Origin: Sulfitobacter dubius
Lineage (GTDB): Bacteria > Pseudomonadota > Alphaproteobacteria > Rhodobacterales > Rhodobacteraceae
Length of the DNA stretch: 64,000 bases
NCBI RefSeq assembly: GCF_900113435.1
Contig: NZ_FOPG01000003.1
Location: 558,001 to 622,000, forward strand
Direction: 5' to 3'
The translations under genes were made by a program, and so were the position numbers. Shown here one piece after another: positions 51,223 through 61,667 of the stretch. The first letter of the stretch is position 1. Each line of letters opens with the position of its first letter. Below the pieces are notes generated by a model. The model did no database searches and was not told the origin of the DNA. It saw only the letters and a list, made by a program, of their open reading frames with translations.

Positions 51223-52757
51223 GTGGAAAGCTCCGGCATTTCGATGGCGGCGGCGCGGGTGATCTCACCTCCGGCCACCATCCGTGCCGAGCGTTCCAGA
51301 TCGGGGGCGAGGTAGCGGTCTTCATCCAGCGTCGCGACATCCTTGCGCACCCGTGTCACCACGCGCTGCAAAGTCTCGCTGGTGGCCAGCGGCGCGCGAA
51401 AGTCGATGCCCTGCGCGGCGCAGAGCAGTTCCACGCCGAGGATACGGTTGAGATTGTCGATCATCTGCCCCAACCGCCGTGCGCCATGGGCGGCCATACT
51501 GACGTGATCCTCTTGGTTGGCCGAAGTCGGCGTGCTGTCGGTGACGCAAGGATTGGCGAGGTGTTTGTTCTCGCTCATCAGCGCAGCGGTGGTCACTTCG
51601 GCAATCATATAGCCGCTGTTGAGGCCGGGGTTTGGCGTCAGGAAGGGCGGCAGGTTGAAGCTGAGCACCGGGTCGACGATCAGCGCCACGCGGCGCTGCG
51701 CGATGGCGCCGATCTCGGCCACGGCCAGCGCGATCATATCGGCGGCGAAGCCCACCGGTTCGGCATGGAAATTACCGCCAGAGACGATCAGGTCTGCGCC
51801 GACCAGCACCAGCGGGTTGTCGGTGGCGGCATTGGCTTCGACCTCAAGCGTGCGGGCGGCCATGCGCAGCACGTCCATTGCGGCCCCGGTCACCTGTGGC
51901 TGGCAACGGATGCAATAGGGGTCTTGCACGCGGGCGTCATTCGCCACGTGGCTCTCGCGGATATCCGAGCCGTTGAGCAGGGCACGCATCGTCTCGCCCG
52001 CCTCGATCTGGCCGCGATGGCCGCGCAGGGCGTGGATCTCGGGTTGAAGCGGCGCGGTGGAGCCCATGATCGCATCGGTCGACAGGGCCGAGATCACTAG
52101 CGCCGAACTTGCGGCCCGCCATGCGTCAAACAACCCCGCCAGCGCGAAGGCGGTCGAAAATTGCGTGCCATTGATCAGCGCCAGCCCTTCCTTGGGGCCG
52201 AACTCAAGCGGGGTGAGACCCGCGGCGGCCAGCGCCTCGCCGCCGGGCATGACGCGGCCCTCAAATTCCGCCTCGCCGTGGCCCATCATCGCGGCGGCCA
52301 TATGGGCCAAGGGGGCCAGATCGCCCGAGGCACCAACAGAGCCTTGCGCCGGGATCACCGGGGTCACGCCCCGCTCCAGCATGGCTTCGATCAGGTCCAC
52401 GACCTCAAGCCGCACGCCCGAGGCACCGCGCCCGAGGCTCAGTAGTTTGAGCGCCATCAAGAGCCGCGCATGGCCGCGCGGGATCGCGGGGCCAACGCCG
52501 CAGCAATGTGACAGGATCAGGTTGCGTTGCAGGGTGGCCGTGTCTTCCGAGGCGATTTTGACCGAGGCGAGCTTGCCGAAACCGGTGTTCACGCCGTAGA
52601 CGGCATCCTCTCCCGCCACCGCTTTGGCGATGCGCGCATGGGCCAGCTCAATCGCCGGGCGGCAGGCGGGGTCGAGCCTCACCGATGCCTCTTCGCGGTA
52701 GATGCGGGCCAGATCGTCCAAAGTGGCCGCGCCGGGGGTGAGGGTCAGGGTGGTCAC
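51219..52757 (-). CDS. hutH: Histidine ammonia-lyase
   Basis: The 512-residue enzyme deaminates histidine to urocanate. The MIO cofactor precursor is Ala143-Ser144-Gly145 in [15 protein letters not shown]. Further motifs are [22 protein letters not shown] and the QVTGAAMD region with the QPQ-type active site (RCQPQVTG). It overlaps hutI and hutG by 4 bp each. Confidence 0.96.
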   Translation of the reverse strand: MTTLTLTPGAATLDDLARIYREEASVRLDPACRPAIELAHARIAKAVAGEDAVYGVNTGFGKLASVKIASEDTATLQRNLILSHCCGVGPAIPRGHARLLMALKLLSLGRGASGVRLEVVDLIEAMLERGVTPVIPAQGSVGASGDLAPLAHMAAAMMGHGEAEFEGRVMPGGEALAAAGLTPLEFGPKEGLALINGTQFSTAFALAGLFDAWRAASSALVISALSTDAIMGSTAPLQPEIHALRGHRGQIEAGETMRALLNGSDIRESHVANDARVQDPYCIRCQPQVTGAAMDVLRMAARTLEVEANAATDNPLVLVGADLIVSGGNFHAEPVGFAADMIALAVAEIGAIAQRRVALIVDPVLSFNLPPFLTPNPGLNSGYMIAEVTTAALMSENKHLANPCVTDSTPTSANQEDHVSMAAHGARRLGQMIDNLNRILGVELLCAAQGIDFRAPLATSETLQRVVTRVRKDVATLDEDRYLAPDLERSARMVAGGEITRAAAIEMPELST

Positions 52758-53962
52758 GATTGGCCTCCGAAAATGCGAGAATGAAGCGGGTTGAAGCCGA
52801 TGCGATAGGCAAGCTCGGCAGGGTGTTTAATGTCCCAGACCGCGAGGTCGGCGCGCAGGCCGGGGCGGATCATGGCGCAATCGTCCAGCCCAAGCGCGCG
52901 GGCGGCATGTTGCGTGGCGCCGCGCAGCGCCTCTTCGGGCGTCATGCGGAACAGGGTGCAGCCCATGTTAAGCGTCAGGAGGAGGGAGTTGAGCGGCGAA
53001 GACCCGGGGTTGATATCCGTCGCCAGCGCCATCGGCACGCCGTGTTTGCGCAGCAGATCAATCGGGGGCGCTTGGGTTTCGCGTAGGGTATAAAACGCAC
53101 CGGGCAGGATAACCGCGACAGTGCCGGCCTCGGCCATCGCTTTCACGCCGTCCGCGTCAAGGTACTCGATATGATCCGCCGACAGCGCGCCATAGGAGGC
53201 CGCGAGTTTCGCGCCGCCGAGGTTAGACAGTTGTTCGGCGTGGAGTTTGACCGGCAGGCCCAATTCCCGCGCCACATCGAACACGCGCGCGATCTGGGCG
53301 GGCTGAAAGGCGATGCCCTCGCAGAACCCATCAACTGCATCGACCAGCCCTTCGGCATGGGCGGCGCGCAGGGCGGGGATGCAGACCTCGTCGATATAGG
53401 CGTCGTCACGCCCTGCGTATTCGGTAGGCGTGGCATGGGCGCCGAGGAAGGTGGTGCGCACCCGGATCGGGCGCTGGTGGCCCACGGCGCGGGCGCTGCG
53501 GAGCATGCGCAGCTCGGTGTCGATATCCAGACCGTAACCGGATTTGATCTCGATCCCCGTGACGCCTTCGGCGATCAGCACATCGACGCGGCGCAGGGCA
53601 TCGGCCAGCAGGTCGGCCTCACTGGCGGCGCGGGTGGCGGTGACGGTTGAGACGATGCCGCCCCCGGCGCGGGCGATTTCCTCATAGCTGGCCCCTTCCA
53701 GCCGCATCTCGAATTCACGCGCGCGGTCGCCGCCGTGGACGATATGGGTGTGGCAGTCGATCAGACCGGGGGTGACGAGGCGGTGGCCGAGCGATTCTGT
53801 CGGCTGGTCGCGGTAGGCGCGTGGCAGTTCAACGCGCGGGCCGACCCATGCGATCTGGCTGCCGGCAATCGCAATCGCTGCATTCTCAATCATTCCATAG
53901 GGTTCCGCGCCGTCCAAGGTCGCGGCGGTGAGGTCGATCAAGACCCGGTCATGCTCTGTCAT
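52754..53962 (-). CDS. hutI: Imidazolonepropionase
   Basis: The 402-residue amidohydrolase opens imidazolone propionate to formiminoglutamate. The metal-binding motif [21 protein letters not shown], then [37 protein letters not shown] and [12 protein letters not shown] are all present. It is the first gene of the leftward hut unit and is divergent from hutF over 86 bp with a HutC-type box. Confidence 0.95.
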   Translation of the reverse strand: MTEHDRVLIDLTAATLDGAEPYGMIENAAIAIAGSQIAWVGPRVELPRAYRDQPTESLGHRLVTPGLIDCHTHIVHGGDRAREFEMRLEGASYEEIARAGGGIVSTVTATRAASEADLLADALRRVDVLIAEGVTGIEIKSGYGLDIDTELRMLRSARAVGHQRPIRVRTTFLGAHATPTEYAGRDDAYIDEVCIPALRAAHAEGLVDAVDGFCEGIAFQPAQIARVFDVARELGLPVKLHAEQLSNLGGAKLAASYGALSADHIEYLDADGVKAMAEAGTVAVILPGAFYTLRETQAPPIDLLRKHGVPMALATDINPGSSPLNSLLLTLNMGCTLFRMTPEEALRGATQHAARALGLDDCAMIRPGLRADLAVWDIKHPAELAYRIGFNPLHSRIFGGQS

Positions 53963-54014
53963 CTCTATCGCCCCCTCCTGAGGTTTTACTTTTCTAACGC
54001 GGTTTTAATTGTTA

Positions 54015-54028
54015 TATGTCTATACATA
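54015..54028. promoter_or_regulatory. HutC-type operator between hutI and hutF
   Basis: TATGTCTATACATA has 5-bp inverted arms and contains GTCTATAC, the reverse complement of GTATAGAC, the core of the TTGTATAGACAAG box bound by HutC in pseudomonads. It is 53 bp from hutI and 21 bp from hutF, so one box may control both directions. AT-rich sequence around it fits a promoter. Confidence 0.65.
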
Positions 54029-54048
54029 AAAAAACGAAAGGCCGTCAA

Positions 54049-55407
54049 ATGATTTTCGCCAAACACGCAAAACTGCCGCAGGGCTGGGCGCGGGACGTTC
54101 GGATTACGGTGGCAGAGGGCCGCATCACGGCGGTGCAGACCGGTCAGACGCCGCATCCTGACGACAGCCGCGTCGAGACCCTGCTGCCCGCGCTCGCCAA
54201 CCTGCACAGTCACAGCTTTCAACACGCCATGGCCGGGATGACCGAGGCGCGCAGGGCGGGCAAAGACAGCTTTTGGACGTGGCGTGACCTGATGTACCGC
54301 TTTACCGCCCATCTTACGCCCGCACATATTGAGGCCATCGCCGCCTTTGTTTTCCTTGAGATGCAAGAGGCGGGTTTTGCCAGCGTGGGCGAGTTTCATT
54401 ACCTGCATCACCAGCCCGACGGCACGCCCTATGATGATCTGGGGGAGCTCTCGGCCCGGATCGCGGCGGCGGCGGCGGAGACGGGGATCGGCCTGATCCA
54501 TCTGCCGGTGCTCTATACCTATGGCGGCGCGGGGCAGGTGCCCTTGCAGGCGGGGCAGGCGCGTTTTGGCAATGGGGTGGCGCAGTTCAATGCGCTGGTG
54601 GAGCGAGCGAAACGGGCGGTGGATGATCTCGCCCCAGACTGTCGTGTGGGCATCGCGCCGCATTCGCTGCGCGCCACAGCCCCGGCGGAACTGGCCGAGG
54701 TGCTGGCCGCGCATCCCGAGGTGCCGACTCATATCCACATCGCCGAACAGCCTAAGGAAGTCGCAGACGTCTCGGACTGGCTCGGCGCGCGGCCGGTAGA
54801 CTGGTTGCTGGCGAACGCTGAGGTGAACGAGAGTTGGTGCCTGATCCATGCGACTCATATGACCGAAGCAGAGACGGCGGCCATGGCCCGCACCGGCGCG
54901 GTGGCGGGGCTCTGCCCGGTGACAGAGGCGAATTTGGGCGATGGGCCGTTCAACGGGCCGGGCTACCTCGCCGCAGGAGGGCGGTTTGGCATTGGGTCGG
55001 ATTCTAACGTGCTGATTTCATTGACCGAAGAGTTGCGCACTTTGGAGTATTCCCAACGCCTGCGCGATCTGGCGCGCAATGTGATGGTGCCGGACGAAGG
55101 CTCGGTCGGCGAGGCGCTTTATACCGGGGCCGCCCGCGGCGGGGCGCAGGCACTTGGCCGGGGGCGGGGCGAGATTGCGGTAGGCGAATGGGCTGATCTG
55201 ACAGCAATCGACAGCCAAGACCCGGCGCTTTGTGCGCTGCGGGCAGATCAATTTCTTGATGGGCTGGTCTTTGCGGCGAAGGACCGGGTGGTCACTGATG
55301 TCTGGTCAGCGGGGCGTCATGCGGTATCAGGCGGGCGGCATCGGCAACGCGATGATATTGTAGCGGGTTACCGCCGTGCGATGGCAGAATTGACGGCGCT
55401 ATTGTGA
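54049..55407 (+). CDS. hutF: Formimidoylglutamate deiminase
   Basis: The 452-residue amidohydrolase converts formiminoglutamate to N-formylglutamate and ammonia, feeding HutG. Zinc motifs are LANLHSHSFQHAMAGM, IAPHSLRATAP, THIHIAEQP and the late Asp in FGIGSDSNVL. The ATG at 54049 matches the family N terminus (IFAKHAKLPQGWARDVRI); an earlier frame start at 54016 would overlap the operator and is less likely. AAAGG lies upstream. Confidence 0.95.
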   Translation: MIFAKHAKLPQGWARDVRITVAEGRITAVQTGQTPHPDDSRVETLLPALANLHSHSFQHAMAGMTEARRAGKDSFWTWRDLMYRFTAHLTPAHIEAIAAFVFLEMQEAGFASVGEFHYLHHQPDGTPYDDLGELSARIAAAAAETGIGLIHLPVLYTYGGAGQVPLQAGQARFGNGVAQFNALVERAKRAVDDLAPDCRVGIAPHSLRATAPAELAEVLAAHPEVPTHIHIAEQPKEVADVSDWLGARPVDWLLANAEVNESWCLIHATHMTEAETAAMARTGAVAGLCPVTEANLGDGPFNGPGYLAAGGRFGIGSDSNVLISLTEELRTLEYSQRLRDLARNVMVPDEGSVGEALYTGAARGGAQALGRGRGEIAVGEWADLTAIDSQDPALCALRADQFLDGLVFAAKDRVVTDVWSAGRHAVSGGRHRQRDDIVAGYRRAMAELTALL

Positions 55408-55519
55408 AACCTTCCGGCCCTAGGGAACTTTGGCGCGGGCCATTGGGTTTGCTCTGTAACAAGGGCCGCGCTGGGCGCGTTGCACATCACTGACCGGGGT
55501 AAGCGAAAGGGAGCGGATC

Positions 55520-55738
55520 ATGAGTCCACCAGACACAAATCTGAAGAAGCAAGAAAACCGTCACAAATGGCCGTTGATCGGCATGGCGATCGTTGTGCTC
55601 TTTGGCATCGGGATCATTGTATTCTGGACCGGTGAAGAAGTCGCGACGGCCCCCGGAACCGAAGACGAAGTAATCGTCGACGATGGCACCGGGATTGAGG
55701 GCGACGACACGGCCACCGTGCCTGTTGCACCCGACTAA
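55520..55738 (+). CDS. Small membrane protein with acidic periplasmic tail
   Basis: The 72-residue protein has a basic start (LKKQENRHKWP), one membrane helix (about 18-38, LIGMAIVVLFGIGIIVFW) and an acidic, Val/Thr/Asp-rich tail. AAAGGGAGCG precedes the ATG. No known domain is present. Its own strong terminator follows directly, so it is probably an independent small gene. Confidence 0.75.
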   Translation: MSPPDTNLKKQENRHKWPLIGMAIVVLFGIGIIVFWTGEEVATAPGTEDEVIVDDGTGIEGDDTATVPVAPD

Positions 55739-55762
55739 GACATAAGCGCCCCGCACGGGGTC

Positions 55763-55793
55763 AAGGCCCGGAAGCAGATTGCTTTCGGGCCTT
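55763..55793 (+). terminator. Rho-independent terminator
   Basis: AAGGCCCGGAAGC pairs with GCTTTCGGGCCTT around a 5-nt loop, followed by a TTTT tract, 25 bp after the stop of the small membrane protein gene. It isolates that gene from glucokinase downstream. Confidence 0.8.
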
Positions 55794-55861
55794 TTGCCGT
55801 TTGACCTTTGCTGATTGCGCGGGTCATCTAGCGACAGCATTAAAGGCATCAGGGCAAACAT

Positions 55862-56851
55862 ATGTGGTATCTCGTGGGGGACATCGGCGGCACCAATCTG
55901 CGGCTGGCGGCGGTTGATATGGCAGGCAACTTGCAAGCCCGAAGCGCGCATCCCACCGATGCTCTAACCGCGCTGCCCGAGGTTTGTGCCGCGTTATGTG
56001 CTAAGATGGGCAGTGCGCCGGAAGGGGTTGCCGTGGCGGTGGCCGGGGTGGTTGTCGACGGGCAGGTGCGGATGACAAACGCCGACCGCAGTATTTCGCG
56101 CGATGATCTGGCGGCGGCATGTAAGGTCGCGCCATCAGAGGTGTTGCTGCTGAATGATTTCGAGGCGGCGGCATGGTCACTGGCCACGCTTGACCCGGCG
56201 AAAGTGACCTATCTTCAGGGCGGCCCAGAGGCGCAGCCGGGGCCACGGGTGATCATTGGGCCGGGAACGGGCTTGGGGGTTGGTGCTTTGGTTTGGCACG
56301 GCAATCGACCTACGGCAGTGCCGGGCGAAGGCGGTCATGTGCGCCTGACCCCGCATAGCGCCGAGGAAATTGATTATTTCAGGGCGTTGGTTACTTTATG
56401 GCCAGAGGTCCAGTTGGGCGACCAATTGGCGGTCGAGGCCGAAGCGATCCTGTCCGGCACCGGAATGCCATATTGGTACCGCGCCATCGCAGAGGCACGG
56501 GGCGAGGCGGTAGACCTAGAGAGTGCCGCGGCGATCTTTGCAGCGGCTAAGGCCAAAAGCGACGCCAACGCTTGCCGCGCGGTGGAGTTAATGGTGCGCT
56601 ATCTGGGCGGTGTCGCGGGTGATTTGGGGTTGGTCATGGGCGCGCGTGGCGGGGTTTTTGTGACCGGCGGTGTCGCGCAGCAGAATGAGTGGATCTTCGA
56701 CGATGCCTTTCTGGCGGCATTTAATGCGGGCGGGCGGCATAGCACATGGCGCAAAGAACTGCCGTTGGGCCTTTGCCAAGACCCGGATTTCGGCTTGCTG
56801 GGGGCGCGGAACTCTTTGTTTGTGCATCGGGATCAACCCCTGCCGGATTGA
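55862..56851 (+). CDS. glk: Glucokinase
   Basis: The 329-residue enzyme phosphorylates glucose with ATP. It shows the phosphate loop VGDIGGTNLRLA, the substrate Asn-Asp in LLLNDFEAAAW, GPGTGLGVGALVW and the sugar-binding Glu region PGEGGHVRL. The C-terminal GGVFVTGGVAQQ closes the ATP site. It is of the bacterial Glk type (not ROK). A glycerate kinase follows 47 bp on, so the two may be co-transcribed. Confidence 0.93.
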   Translation: MWYLVGDIGGTNLRLAAVDMAGNLQARSAHPTDALTALPEVCAALCAKMGSAPEGVAVAVAGVVVDGQVRMTNADRSISRDDLAAACKVAPSEVLLLNDFEAAAWSLATLDPAKVTYLQGGPEAQPGPRVIIGPGTGLGVGALVWHGNRPTAVPGEGGHVRLTPHSAEEIDYFRALVTLWPEVQLGDQLAVEAEAILSGTGMPYWYRAIAEARGEAVDLESAAAIFAAAKAKSDANACRAVELMVRYLGGVAGDLGLVMGARGGVFVTGGVAQQNEWIFDDAFLAAFNAGGRHSTWRKELPLGLCQDPDFGLLGARNSLFVHRDQPLPD

Positions 56852-56898
56852 CAGTACGCCCCGCGCGGCCATGATCGCCGCAGCAGCCGGAGTGCCCA

Positions 56899-58176
56899 AT
56901 GACCCAACTTGATGACCCGAAACGCCAGTTCCTCGTGGACCTTTTTGACACTGCCGTCGCCGCCGCCGACCCGCGTGGCATCTTGCCCGATATGCTGCCG
57001 CCCCCGGCCAAGGGGCGCACGGTGGTAATCGGGGCGGGCAAGGGGGCCGCGCAACTGGCGCAGACCTTCGAGGCACTTTGGCCGCATCCATATGAAGGTG
57101 TCGTGGTGACACGCTATGGCTATGGCGCGTCTTGTCCTCGCATCAAAGTGTTGGAAGCCGCCCATCCCGTGCCCGACCAAGCCGGGGTAGAGGCCACACG
57201 GGCCTTGCAAGATGCGGTGCAGGGCTTAGGGCCAGAGGATCAGGTGATTGCATTGATCTGTGGCGGAGGGTCATCGCTGTTGCCCGCGCCGCCCGAGGGG
57301 CTGACGTTGGCAGATTTGCAGGAATTGAACTCTGCGCTCTTGGCGTCCGGCGCGCCGATCTCGGTCATGAATGACATCCGCAAGCAGTTCAGCACGGTCA
57401 ATGGCGGGCGTTTGGCAGAACTGGCGTATCCGGCTCAGGTGATTAGCCTTATTGTTTCGGATGTGCCGGGGGATGATCCGGGGGCTGTCGCCTCTGGCCC
57501 TACCGTGCCGGGACGGCGGTCTGCGGAAGAGGTGCTGGAGGAGGTTGCGGCGCGTGGGCTGGAGCTGCCGTCTCGTTGTATGGCGTATCTAAAAGAAGCC
57601 GCGCAGCAGCCTGCGCAAGACGCACCCAGTAACACAACTACGCATATCATTGCCTCTGCGGGCCTATCGCTCGCCGCCGCTGCCGAGGCTGCCCGCGGGC
57701 GTGGCGTGAACGCTTGGGTTCTGTCTGACGCGGTCGAGGGCGAGGCGCGGGAGGTGGCGCTGGTTCATGCGGCCTTGGCCCGGCAGGCGCAAGAAAGCGG
57801 CTTTCCCCATCTCGCGCCGCTGGTTTTGCTTTCGGGCGGAGAGACGACGGTCACGCTGCGTCACAAGGGCCGGGGCGGGCGCAACAGTGAGTTTGCCCTG
57901 TCGCTGGCCCTTGCGATGGAGGGGCAGGCGGGGATCACGGCGCTGGCCGCAGACACCGACGGCATCGACGGATCAGAGGACAACGCCGGGGCCTTTGTCG
58001 ATGGAAGGACAGGAGCCGCGATGCGCGCAGCAGGCGTGGATCCGCGCGGTGCGTTGCAGCGCAACGATGCCTTCGAGGCGTTCGAGGCGATTGACGCGCT
58101 GTTTCACACCGGCCCCACCGGGACCAATGTGAATGATTTCCGCGCGATCTTGATTGGCGACCTGCCGGAGGGCTAA
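56899..58176 (+). CDS. Glycerate 2-kinase (DUF4147/MOFRL family)
   Basis: The 425-residue protein has an N-terminal DUF4147 domain with VVIGAGKGAAQLAQTFEAL, ARYPGHPVPD-like EAAHPVPDQAG, ALICGGGSSLLPAPPEGLTL and MNDIRKQFSTVNGGRLAEL. The C-terminal MOFRL domain has LLSGGETTVTLRHKGRGGRN. It forms 2-phosphoglycerate from glycerate. The gene follows glucokinase and converges with the alcohol dehydrogenase gene after 1 bp. Confidence 0.92.
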   Translation: MTQLDDPKRQFLVDLFDTAVAAADPRGILPDMLPPPAKGRTVVIGAGKGAAQLAQTFEALWPHPYEGVVVTRYGYGASCPRIKVLEAAHPVPDQAGVEATRALQDAVQGLGPEDQVIALICGGGSSLLPAPPEGLTLADLQELNSALLASGAPISVMNDIRKQFSTVNGGRLAELAYPAQVISLIVSDVPGDDPGAVASGPTVPGRRSAEEVLEEVAARGLELPSRCMAYLKEAAQQPAQDAPSNTTTHIIASAGLSLAAAAEAARGRGVNAWVLSDAVEGEAREVALVHAALARQAQESGFPHLAPLVLLSGGETTVTLRHKGRGGRNSEFALSLALAMEGQAGITALAADTDGIDGSEDNAGAFVDGRTGAAMRAAGVDPRGALQRNDAFEAFEAIDALFHTGPTGTNVNDFRAILIGDLPEG

Positions 58177-58177
58177 A

Positions 58178-59269
58178 TCACTCAGGTTGATTGAACAGGA
58201 TCACATTGCGCCGCGCGGCACCGGTTTTGGTGTCGGCAATCGCTTTGTTGATCTGATCCAACCGCCAGCGCCCTGAGATCAGGCTGTCGAGTTGCAGACG
58301 CCCCTGAAGATAGAGGTCAACCATCCACGGGATATCCCGCTGGATCACCACATCGCCCATTTTGGAACCAACCATGCCTTGCCCCAAGGCCGCAAGGACC
58401 ACCGGCTCATAGCTGGCCTCGGCCCCGCTATGGGGCATGCCGACCATGATCACCCGGCCCCCGGCGGCAAGGTAGCGCGGCGCGGTTTCATAGGCGGGGA
58501 TCGCGCCCACGGTGACGATCACGGCATCTGCCCCGCGCCCCATGGCTTGGAGTGCCGCGCGCCATGGCTTGGCCTCGGTCGCCAGCACCGTGTCGGTCGC
58601 GCCGAATTCGCGGGCGATGGCGAGTTTATCTTCGGTCATATCGACCGCCACGATCCGCCGAGCACCCGCGATGCGCGCGCCTTGGATAGCGTTCAACCCG
58701 ACGCCGCCCGCGCCGATCACCACCACGTCTTGCCCCGCGCGCAGCCCCGCTGCATTGACCACAGCGCCGACACCGGTGATGACGCCGCAGGCGATCAGGC
58801 AGGCGGCGTCTTTGGGGATGTCATGCGAGATTTTCACGATCTGTGAGCGGTCCACGACCACCTTTTCGGCAAATCCGCCGGTGTTCATGGCTTGGTAAAG
58901 CGGTTTTCCGTCGGCGGTTTGTAACGGACCTTCGGGCGCTTGCGGTGTTTCGCAGATGACCGGCTGGCCAGAGGCGCAACTGGGGCAACTGCCGCAAGCC
59001 CGGATCAGGGTGACCACCACGCTGTCGCCAACCCCAAGCCCTTGGACGTTTTCCCCAACCGCGCTCACGCAGCCTGCGGCCTCATGACCATAGACGGCAG
59101 GCAGGGTGCCGCCCCATCCGCCGTCGGCAAAAGAGATATCAGAGTGGCAGATCGCCACGGCGTCCAAGGTGACTTCGACCTCGCCGGATTGCGGTGCGCG
59201 CAGGCGTATGTCTTCGACGCTTAGTGGGCTGTCAAACGCATGGCAGACGGCGGCTTTGATGGTTTGCAA
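58178..59269 (-). CDS. Zinc-dependent alcohol dehydrogenase
   Basis: The 363-residue medium-chain dehydrogenase has catalytic zinc ligands in ICHSDISF (Cys41), YGHEAAG (His/Glu) and a later Cys (LIACGVITGVGAVVN). The structural-zinc Cys set is in ACGSCPSCASGQPVIC, and the Rossmann motif is VVVIGAGGVGLNAIQGA. An acidic residue after the second strand (AVDMTED) favours NAD. Substrate is unknown; it resembles class III and aryl/aliphatic ADH relatives. Confidence 0.9.
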   Translation of the reverse strand: MQTIKAAVCHAFDSPLSVEDIRLRAPQSGEVEVTLDAVAICHSDISFADGGWGGTLPAVYGHEAAGCVSAVGENVQGLGVGDSVVVTLIRACGSCPSCASGQPVICETPQAPEGPLQTADGKPLYQAMNTGGFAEKVVVDRSQIVKISHDIPKDAACLIACGVITGVGAVVNAAGLRAGQDVVVIGAGGVGLNAIQGARIAGARRIVAVDMTEDKLAIAREFGATDTVLATEAKPWRAALQAMGRGADAVIVTVGAIPAYETAPRYLAAGGRVIMVGMPHSGAEASYEPVVLAALGQGMVGSKMGDVVIQRDIPWMVDLYLQGRLQLDSLISGRWRLDQINKAIADTKTGAARRNVILFNQPE

Positions 59270-59341
59270 TGGCCTGTCCTTTTTACTCGGTTTTCGCCAG
59301 CCTGACGCGGATGGGCCTATGGTGCAAGCAGGGGAATAGGC

Positions 59342-60562
59342 TCAATCGAGTTTAGGCTTGCTTTGTGACGTAGGGGTAGGGCGGCTGGCAAAGATGATCA
59401 GCCCGCCGCACGTCAGCAGCAGCGCCAGCAAAAAGGGCGCGCCGGGCAGATAAAGCGCGGCACCGGGCGCGGTGAAATAGGCAAAGACCGCTGTCATCGT
59501 CAGGGGGGAGATGATCATTGCCAGCGCGGTCGAGGAACTGAGCGCGCCGTGCAATTCGCCTTGGGCATCGGCGCTGACGCGGGCCGACATGATGCCTTGG
59601 AGCGCCGGGGGAATCACGCCCGCAAGCGCGGCAAGCGGGATCATGATCAACGCCCAAGTGCCCGAGCTTAGCAAGGTCAGCGCCGCAAAGGCCGCGAGGG
59701 CAAAGACATGGCCGATGATTACCGTGCCCCGCGCGCCAAGGCGGCGCAGCACTGGGCCGATCAGCGCACCTTGGACGAGTGCCATCTGTATGCCGAACAG
59801 ACCCAGGGACAGGCCGATCATCGTCGGGGACCAGCCAAACCGTTCGACCCCGAAATAGGCCCAGACCGCCGGATAGGCGGCAAAGCCCACATGATAGATG
59901 AAATAGACCAAGAGCATCCGACCGATGCCCGGCAGACGGCCAAGGGCATGCAGCGCGCCCAGCGGGTTGGCGCGACGCCAGTCAAATCTGCGGCGTTGCG
60001 TCTGGGGCAGGGTCTCGCGCAGGACGCGCCATCCGAGGGCGGCATTGCCTGCCGCCAGCACCGCCGCCGCCCAGAAAGGTGCGCGGGTGCCGTATTCGCC
60101 CAAGATACCGCCCATCAGCGGCCCCAAGACAAAGCCCGCGCCAAAGGCCGCGCCAATCAGTCCAAACCGCGCCGCGCGATCCTGCGCGGGAGAGATATCA
60201 GCCATATAGGCCGATGCCGTCGCATGGGTCGCTGCCGTGATGCCACCCACCAGCCGCCCGATCAGCAGCAGCCAGATGCTGCCCGCTAGTGCCATGACGC
60301 CGTAGTCTACAGTCATCACCACCAGCGCGAGCAGCAAGACCGGACGGCGGCCAAAACGATCAGACAGTCCGCCCAGAACGGGTCCGAAAAGGAATTGCAT
60401 CGCGGCAAAACCAGTCGCCAGCACACCACCCCAAAGGGCGGCATCGCTCAGCCCGCCACCGCGCACTTCGCGGATCAGGTCGGGCATCACCGGCAGGATC
60501 AGACCGACGCCCATGGCATCAATCATCACCGTCAAAAGGATAAAAATCAGCGGCAGCGGCAT
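59342..60562 (-). CDS. MFS exporter, TetA(A/B/C)-like
   Basis: The 406-residue transporter has about 12 membrane helices. MFS motif A is in GGLSDRFGRRPVLLLAL (about 60-76), and the helix-4/5 features are IGRLVGGITAATHATASAYMADIS and GFVLGPLMGGILG, as in drug:H+ antiporters close to tetracycline exporters. The ATG at 60562 begins the first helix. No TetR gene is adjacent, so a housekeeping export role is as likely as resistance. Confidence 0.85.
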   Translation of the reverse strand: MPLPLIFILLTVMIDAMGVGLILPVMPDLIREVRGGGLSDAALWGGVLATGFAAMQFLFGPVLGGLSDRFGRRPVLLLALVVMTVDYGVMALAGSIWLLLIGRLVGGITAATHATASAYMADISPAQDRAARFGLIGAAFGAGFVLGPLMGGILGEYGTRAPFWAAAVLAAGNAALGWRVLRETLPQTQRRRFDWRRANPLGALHALGRLPGIGRMLLVYFIYHVGFAAYPAVWAYFGVERFGWSPTMIGLSLGLFGIQMALVQGALIGPVLRRLGARGTVIIGHVFALAAFAALTLLSSGTWALIMIPLAALAGVIPPALQGIMSARVSADAQGELHGALSSSTALAMIISPLTMTAVFAYFTAPGAALYLPGAPFLLALLLTCGGLIIFASRPTPTSQSKPKLD

Positions 60563-60721
60563 CCGGTTAGAGGTGGTCCGCACGGGTGGCAAAGGCAAGG
60601 GCGCCCGGTGCAAGGCGACGCGGCTGCGCATCGGTCCGGGTGCGGTCGGGGCCAGTCGGCTGGGCGCAATTTGCCTGCCCGTCGCGGAAAGCAGGGGTGT
60701 CGTGATCGCATGGCACCATGC

Positions 60722-61525
60722 TCAGCCCTGCGCCTTGGGAATATGCCCGACGTTGGCAAGGAATTCGTTCAGTATTTCGGCGTATTCTTGCGGTTGCTCG
60801 ACGCAAGGCAGATGCCCCGCGCGGCGGATCAGCTTGAACTTGGAAGCGGGAATTAGGTCCATCAGCTCGCGCACCAGATCAGGCGGGGTGGAGCCATCCT
60901 CGGTCCCCGCGATGCCAAGCGCGGGCAGGCGCAGGCCGGATGTCGGGGTCATGAAGTCACTGTGCGAGATCGCCGCCGAACAGCCCGCATAGCCCGCGTC
61001 CGGCTGGCGGGTGAGCATGTTGCGCCACAGCGCCAGCTCCGGCGTCGCGCGGAATTGGGGGGAGTACCAGCGCTCCATCACCGCGTCGGCAAGGCTTTCG
61101 ATGCCGCCCTGTTCCACCGCCGCGATCCGCTCAGCCCAGATGTCACGGTTGCCGATCTTGGTGGCGGTGTTGCTCAGCACCAGCGCGCGGATCATGTCGA
61201 GCCGTTTGACAGCCAGTCCCTGCGCGATCATGCCGCCAATCGACAGGCCGACAAAAACGCAGTCGCGGACGTTTAGGTGGTCAAGCAACCGCTCGGTGTC
61301 GGTAATCAGCGATCCCATCGAATAGGGCGCGGGCGGGCAGGACGACAGTCCATGGCCGCGTTTGTCAAACCGGATGATCCGCAGGCCGGGGGCGAGCAGC
61401 GGCAAGATCGGATCCCACAGGCGCAAGTCGGTACCGAGCGAATTGGCAAAGACCACAGGTGCGCCATCTTCCGGCCCATCAACGCGGTAGTGGAGTTGCA
61501 CCTCGCCGGTGTCGAAAATGCGCAT
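60722..61525 (-). CDS. 3-oxoadipate enol-lactonase-like alpha/beta hydrolase
   Basis: The 267-residue protein has nucleophile Ser in VGLSIGGMIAQGLA, an oxyanion region in VVFANSLGTDLRLW, and a late Asp (IAGTEDGSTPP) and His (RRAGHLPCVEQP). The pattern fits PcaD, which opens beta-ketoadipate enol-lactone in protocatechuate breakdown. No other pca gene is in view, so the symbol is withheld. AGGAGACGAC precedes the start. Confidence 0.85.
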   Translation of the reverse strand: MRIFDTGEVQLHYRVDGPEDGAPVVFANSLGTDLRLWDPILPLLAPGLRIIRFDKRGHGLSSCPPAPYSMGSLITDTERLLDHLNVRDCVFVGLSIGGMIAQGLAVKRLDMIRALVLSNTATKIGNRDIWAERIAAVEQGGIESLADAVMERWYSPQFRATPELALWRNMLTRQPDAGYAGCSAAISHSDFMTPTSGLRLPALGIAGTEDGSTPPDLVRELMDLIPASKFKLIRRAGHLPCVEQPQEYAEILNEFLANVGHIPKAQG

Positions 61526-61667
61526 GGGTCGTCTCCTGTGAACGGCTTGAAGGGGCAGCATATCGCGCGATGGTCGGAGGGCAAAGAGCGAACAGCACTG
61601 CCGGGTCGTGGCAGGCCACGGGATGGGCGCGCCGACCCGGACCCTTAAGCCAAGGCTGCGCTTGTCT

